The notes under the pieces: model-generated | Seen by the model: the letters and a program-made list of their open reading frames with translations, nothing else | The model's database searches: none | Told to the model about the DNA's origin: nothing | Source of the DNA: Serratia liquefaciens | GTDB lineage: Bacteria > Pseudomonadota > Gammaproteobacteria > Enterobacterales > Enterobacteriaceae | Direction: 5' to 3' | DNA: 64,000 bases | NCBI RefSeq assembly: GCF_027594825.1 | Contig: NZ_CP088930.1 | Location: 1,921,019 to 1,985,018 of the forward strand | Shown: piece after piece, positions 62,289 to 64,000 of the stretch | Layout of the letters: each line of letters starts with the position of its first letter | How positions within the stretch are numbered: position 1 is the first letter of the stretch | Made by a program: the position numbers and the translations under genes

Positions 62289-63386
62289 TTAATTAATCAG
62301 TGACTTACCGGCACGCACAAAGCCAGGTTTGGTGACCCTGACCGGCATTTCGCGGTTGCGGATCTGTACGATGGCCTGTTCGCCGATACCGGCAGGAACG
62401 CGGGCCAGGGCGATGCTGAAGCCCAGGGTCGGTGAAAATGAACCGCTGGTGATCACCCCTTCATGCGTCTGACCCGCCGCATCGGTGAAACGTACCGGCA
62501 GCTCATTACGTAATACGCCTTTTTCCGTCATGATCAAGCCGACCAGTTGTTCAGTGCCCTGCTCACGCTGTTTTTCCAGCGCGTCACGACCGATGAACTG
62601 ACGATCCTCCGGCTGCCAGGCGATGGTCCAGCCCATGTTGGCGGCCAGCGGCGAAATACCTTCATCCATCTCCTGACCATACAGGTTCATGCCCGCTTCC
62701 AGACGCAGCGTGTCACGCGCACCCAGCCCGGCCGGCTTAACGCCCGCCGCCAGCAGTTGCTGCCAGAAATCTGCCGCCTGCTCTTTCGGCAGAGCGATTT
62801 CATAACCTGCTTCGCCGGTATAACCGGTGGTGGCAATAAACAGATCCCCTGCCTGCACGCCGAAGAACGGCTTCATGCCTTCCACCGCGTTTTTTTGTTC
62901 CGGGGTAAACAAGGTGGCGGCACGCTCTTTGGCCTGTGGGCCCTGCACTGCAATCAGCGCCAGATCGTCACGCACCGTCAGCGTTACGCCATACGGCGCT
63001 GCATGCTCTTCGATCCAGGCCAGGTCTTTATCACGTGTGGCGGAGTTCACCACCAGGCGGAAATAGTCTTCAGTAAAGAAGTAAACGATCAGGTCGTCAA
63101 TCACGCCGCCGGACGCATTCAGCATGCCGGTGTACAGCGCTTTGCCAGGTTGGGTAAGTTTGGCGACATCGTTCGCCAGCAGGTAACGCAGAAACTCGCG
63201 GGTACGGGCACCGCGCAGATCCACAATGGTCATATGGGAGACGTCGAACATACCGGCATCCTGACGCACGGCGTGGTGCTCATCGATCTGGGAGCCATAA
63301 TGCAGCGGCATCATCCAGCCATGAAAATCTACCATGCGCGCACCGCACGCCACGTGCTGGTCGTACAGTGGGGTTTGCTTTGCCAT
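62289..63386 (-). CDS. gcvT: Aminomethyltransferase (glycine cleavage T protein)
   Basis: A 365-residue tetrahydrofolate-dependent enzyme that releases ammonia and forms 5,10-methylene-THF. The start [20 protein letters not shown] gives the family length (E. coli 364), though the frame is open back to 63566. Typical segments include [30 protein letters not shown] and [18 protein letters not shown]. It heads gcvTHP; the long leader before it fits known GcvA/GcvR, Lrp and PurR control in enterobacteria. Confidence 0.97.
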   Translation of the reverse strand: MAKQTPLYDQHVACGARMVDFHGWMMPLHYGSQIDEHHAVRQDAGMFDVSHMTIVDLRGARTREFLRYLLANDVAKLTQPGKALYTGMLNASGGVIDDLIVYFFTEDYFRLVVNSATRDKDLAWIEEHAAPYGVTLTVRDDLALIAVQGPQAKERAATLFTPEQKNAVEGMKPFFGVQAGDLFIATTGYTGEAGYEIALPKEQAADFWQQLLAAGVKPAGLGARDTLRLEAGMNLYGQEMDEGISPLAANMGWTIAWQPEDRQFIGRDALEKQREQGTEQLVGLIMTEKGVLRNELPVRFTDAAGQTHEGVITSGSFSPTLGFSIALARVPAGIGEQAIVQIRNREMPVRVTKPGFVRAGKSLIN

Positions 63387-63847
63387 CTTTTCCCTCATTC
63401 CACTCAGAAGCTGAAGATAGGGTGCTGCTACGCAATACGTCAGATTATGGCTCGTGGCCGGATTGCGTGGCGCACTGACTGCCCAACAGAAACGCTGCGT
63501 CGAAATTGACAAAAACGGCGGCAAATCGCCGCGACGCAAACGATACCTTTGCCCTGACGTTATCACCGAACGACCACATTAACCATAAGTTAAAATAGGC
63601 TTGGCGGCGTTCTGCGCCAGTAAAAAGCCGGGCTAGTGTGCAGAGTTTTAAACTGGAAAACTGCGCTTTAAGGCACAAAACCAACAATTAGAGCACCAAA
63701 AATCCGAAGTTATATAACAAACCCACGGCCAGAGACGGAATTTCGACTTTTGATAACCGGTAATGGAATTAGAAAAAGTAATGAGAAAAACAGCCTGAAA
63801 TTAGATTATTTCAAATGAAGGGTTATATAAGGAAAAGCTATGGGCAT

Positions 63848-63867
63848 AAGGCGCAGATCTGCGCCTT
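63848..63867. repeat. Perfect 20-base palindrome downstream of ubiI
   Basis: AAGGCGCAGA is followed directly by its reverse complement TCTGCGCCTT. It could form a cruciform or a second terminator stem behind the ubiI terminator, on either strand. Confidence 0.6.
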
Positions 63868-63890
63868 TGGAGAACGGTAACGCTACGGGG

Positions 63891-63925
63891 AAAAAGAAAG
63901 AGAGACCCGGCAGAAGGATCTCTCT
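63891..63925 (-). terminator. Intrinsic terminator after ubiI
   Basis: On the minus strand AGAGAGATCC pairs with GGGTCTCTCT (one G-T pair) around a 7-base loop, followed by TTCTTTTT. It starts 10 bases after the ubiI stop. Confidence 0.8.
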
Positions 63926-63935
63926 CAGGCCGTTA

Positions 63936-64000
63936 TCAGGCCAGCCATTCCGGCAGATCGTTCAGGCCCATGGCCTGACGCACCAGCTTCGGCTTGACGC
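63936..64000 (-). CDS. ubiI: UbiI (VisC), C-terminal 21 residues, cut by window edge
   Basis: Only the last codons are present. They read VKPKLVRQAMGLNDLPEWLA, which matches the end of UbiI (2-octaprenylphenol hydroxylase, formerly VisC), an FAD monooxygenase of ubiquinone synthesis. The gene order ubiI-gcvT-gcvH-gcvP is the normal enterobacterial one, which supports the call despite the short fragment. Confidence 0.85.
   Translation of the reverse strand, partial: VKPKLVRQAMGLNDLPEWLA

Larger units (their letters stand above)
63387..63935 (-). promoter_or_regulatory. Leader and promoter region of gcvTHP
   Basis: This 549-base gap between ubiI and gcvT contains no gene. Its far end carries the ubiI terminator and a 20-base perfect palindrome (63848-63867), and the middle (about 63690-63840) is AT-rich. 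GcvA and Lrp sites are expected from E. coli, but I could not place them. I saw no glycine-riboswitch-like tandem structure, which would be unusual in this group anyway. Confidence 0.5.

Noticed and set aside
63387..63935. A possible glycine riboswitch before gcvT
   Set aside because: I saw no tandem aptamer-like structure, and enterobacterial gcvTHP is normally controlled by GcvA/GcvR rather than by a riboswitch.

Overview
The window is chromosomal DNA of an enterobacterium, most likely Serratia or a close relative in the Yersiniaceae. The backbone is collinear with known enterobacterial blocks: xerD-dsbC-recJ-prfB-lysS, fldB, sdhE-ygfX, ygfZ, trhA, ygfF, ubiI and gcvTHP. The genus call rests on gene order and protein resemblance recognised by eye, because no database search was possible.

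Region 1 (1-15 kb) is metabolic and stress-related. It holds the N-terminal half of the exporter YojI with a Fur-like site, a LysR gene beside the L-lactate genes lldP-lldD, a VOC protein, a LysR gene divergent from a tautomerase gene, an Atm1-type ABC exporter, two tandem YcaC-type hydrolases with a divergent LysR gene, hdeD, and cbpA-cbpM. About 960 gene-poor bases and a 42-residue membrane protein follow. Region 2 (15-26.2 kb) is more AT-rich and looks accessory. It has an orphan RelB/DinJ antitoxin and an EvgAS/BvgAS-like phosphorelay: a 1450-residue sensor diverges from a LuxR-type response regulator and a separate HPt protein, while the sensor's own HPt is degenerate. An MFS transporter/2-hydroxyacid dehydrogenase pair, a pseudo-receiver LuxR regulator and a membrane-anchored unknown protein complete it.

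Region 3 (26.25-29.93 kb) is a compact integrative element at the 3' end of tRNA-Gly(CCC). It is bounded by a 25/26-base duplication of the tRNA end and carries a tyrosine recombinase, a small protein with a two-fold internal repeat, and a DUF4393 (Abi-alpha-like) protein, a family linked to abortive infection. This is the best candidate for an undescribed, possibly anti-phage, cargo system.

Region 4 (29.9-44.7 kb) is core genome: tRNA-Gly, lysS, prfB with its programmed +1 frameshift, recJ, dsbC, xerD, fldB, then sdhE-ygfX-creB-creC-creD as one overlapping gene string with a perfect CreB box before creD, followed by ygfZ, a DUF2165 gene, trhA and an HD hydrolase gene. Region 5 (44.7-58.7 kb) mixes a catabolic operon (DUF2848 protein, amidase, small unknown protein, MHS transporter) with a divergent GntR regulator; a secreted small protein-mipA-ygfF operon diverging from an OmpR-type two-component system and acetyltransferase, with four TTAA motifs at exact 11-base spacing between them; a quinone-oxidoreductase-like gene; and a large autotransporter with a metzincin-like passenger. 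Region 6 (58.9-64 kb) is gcvT-gcvH-gcvP and the 3' end of ubiI.
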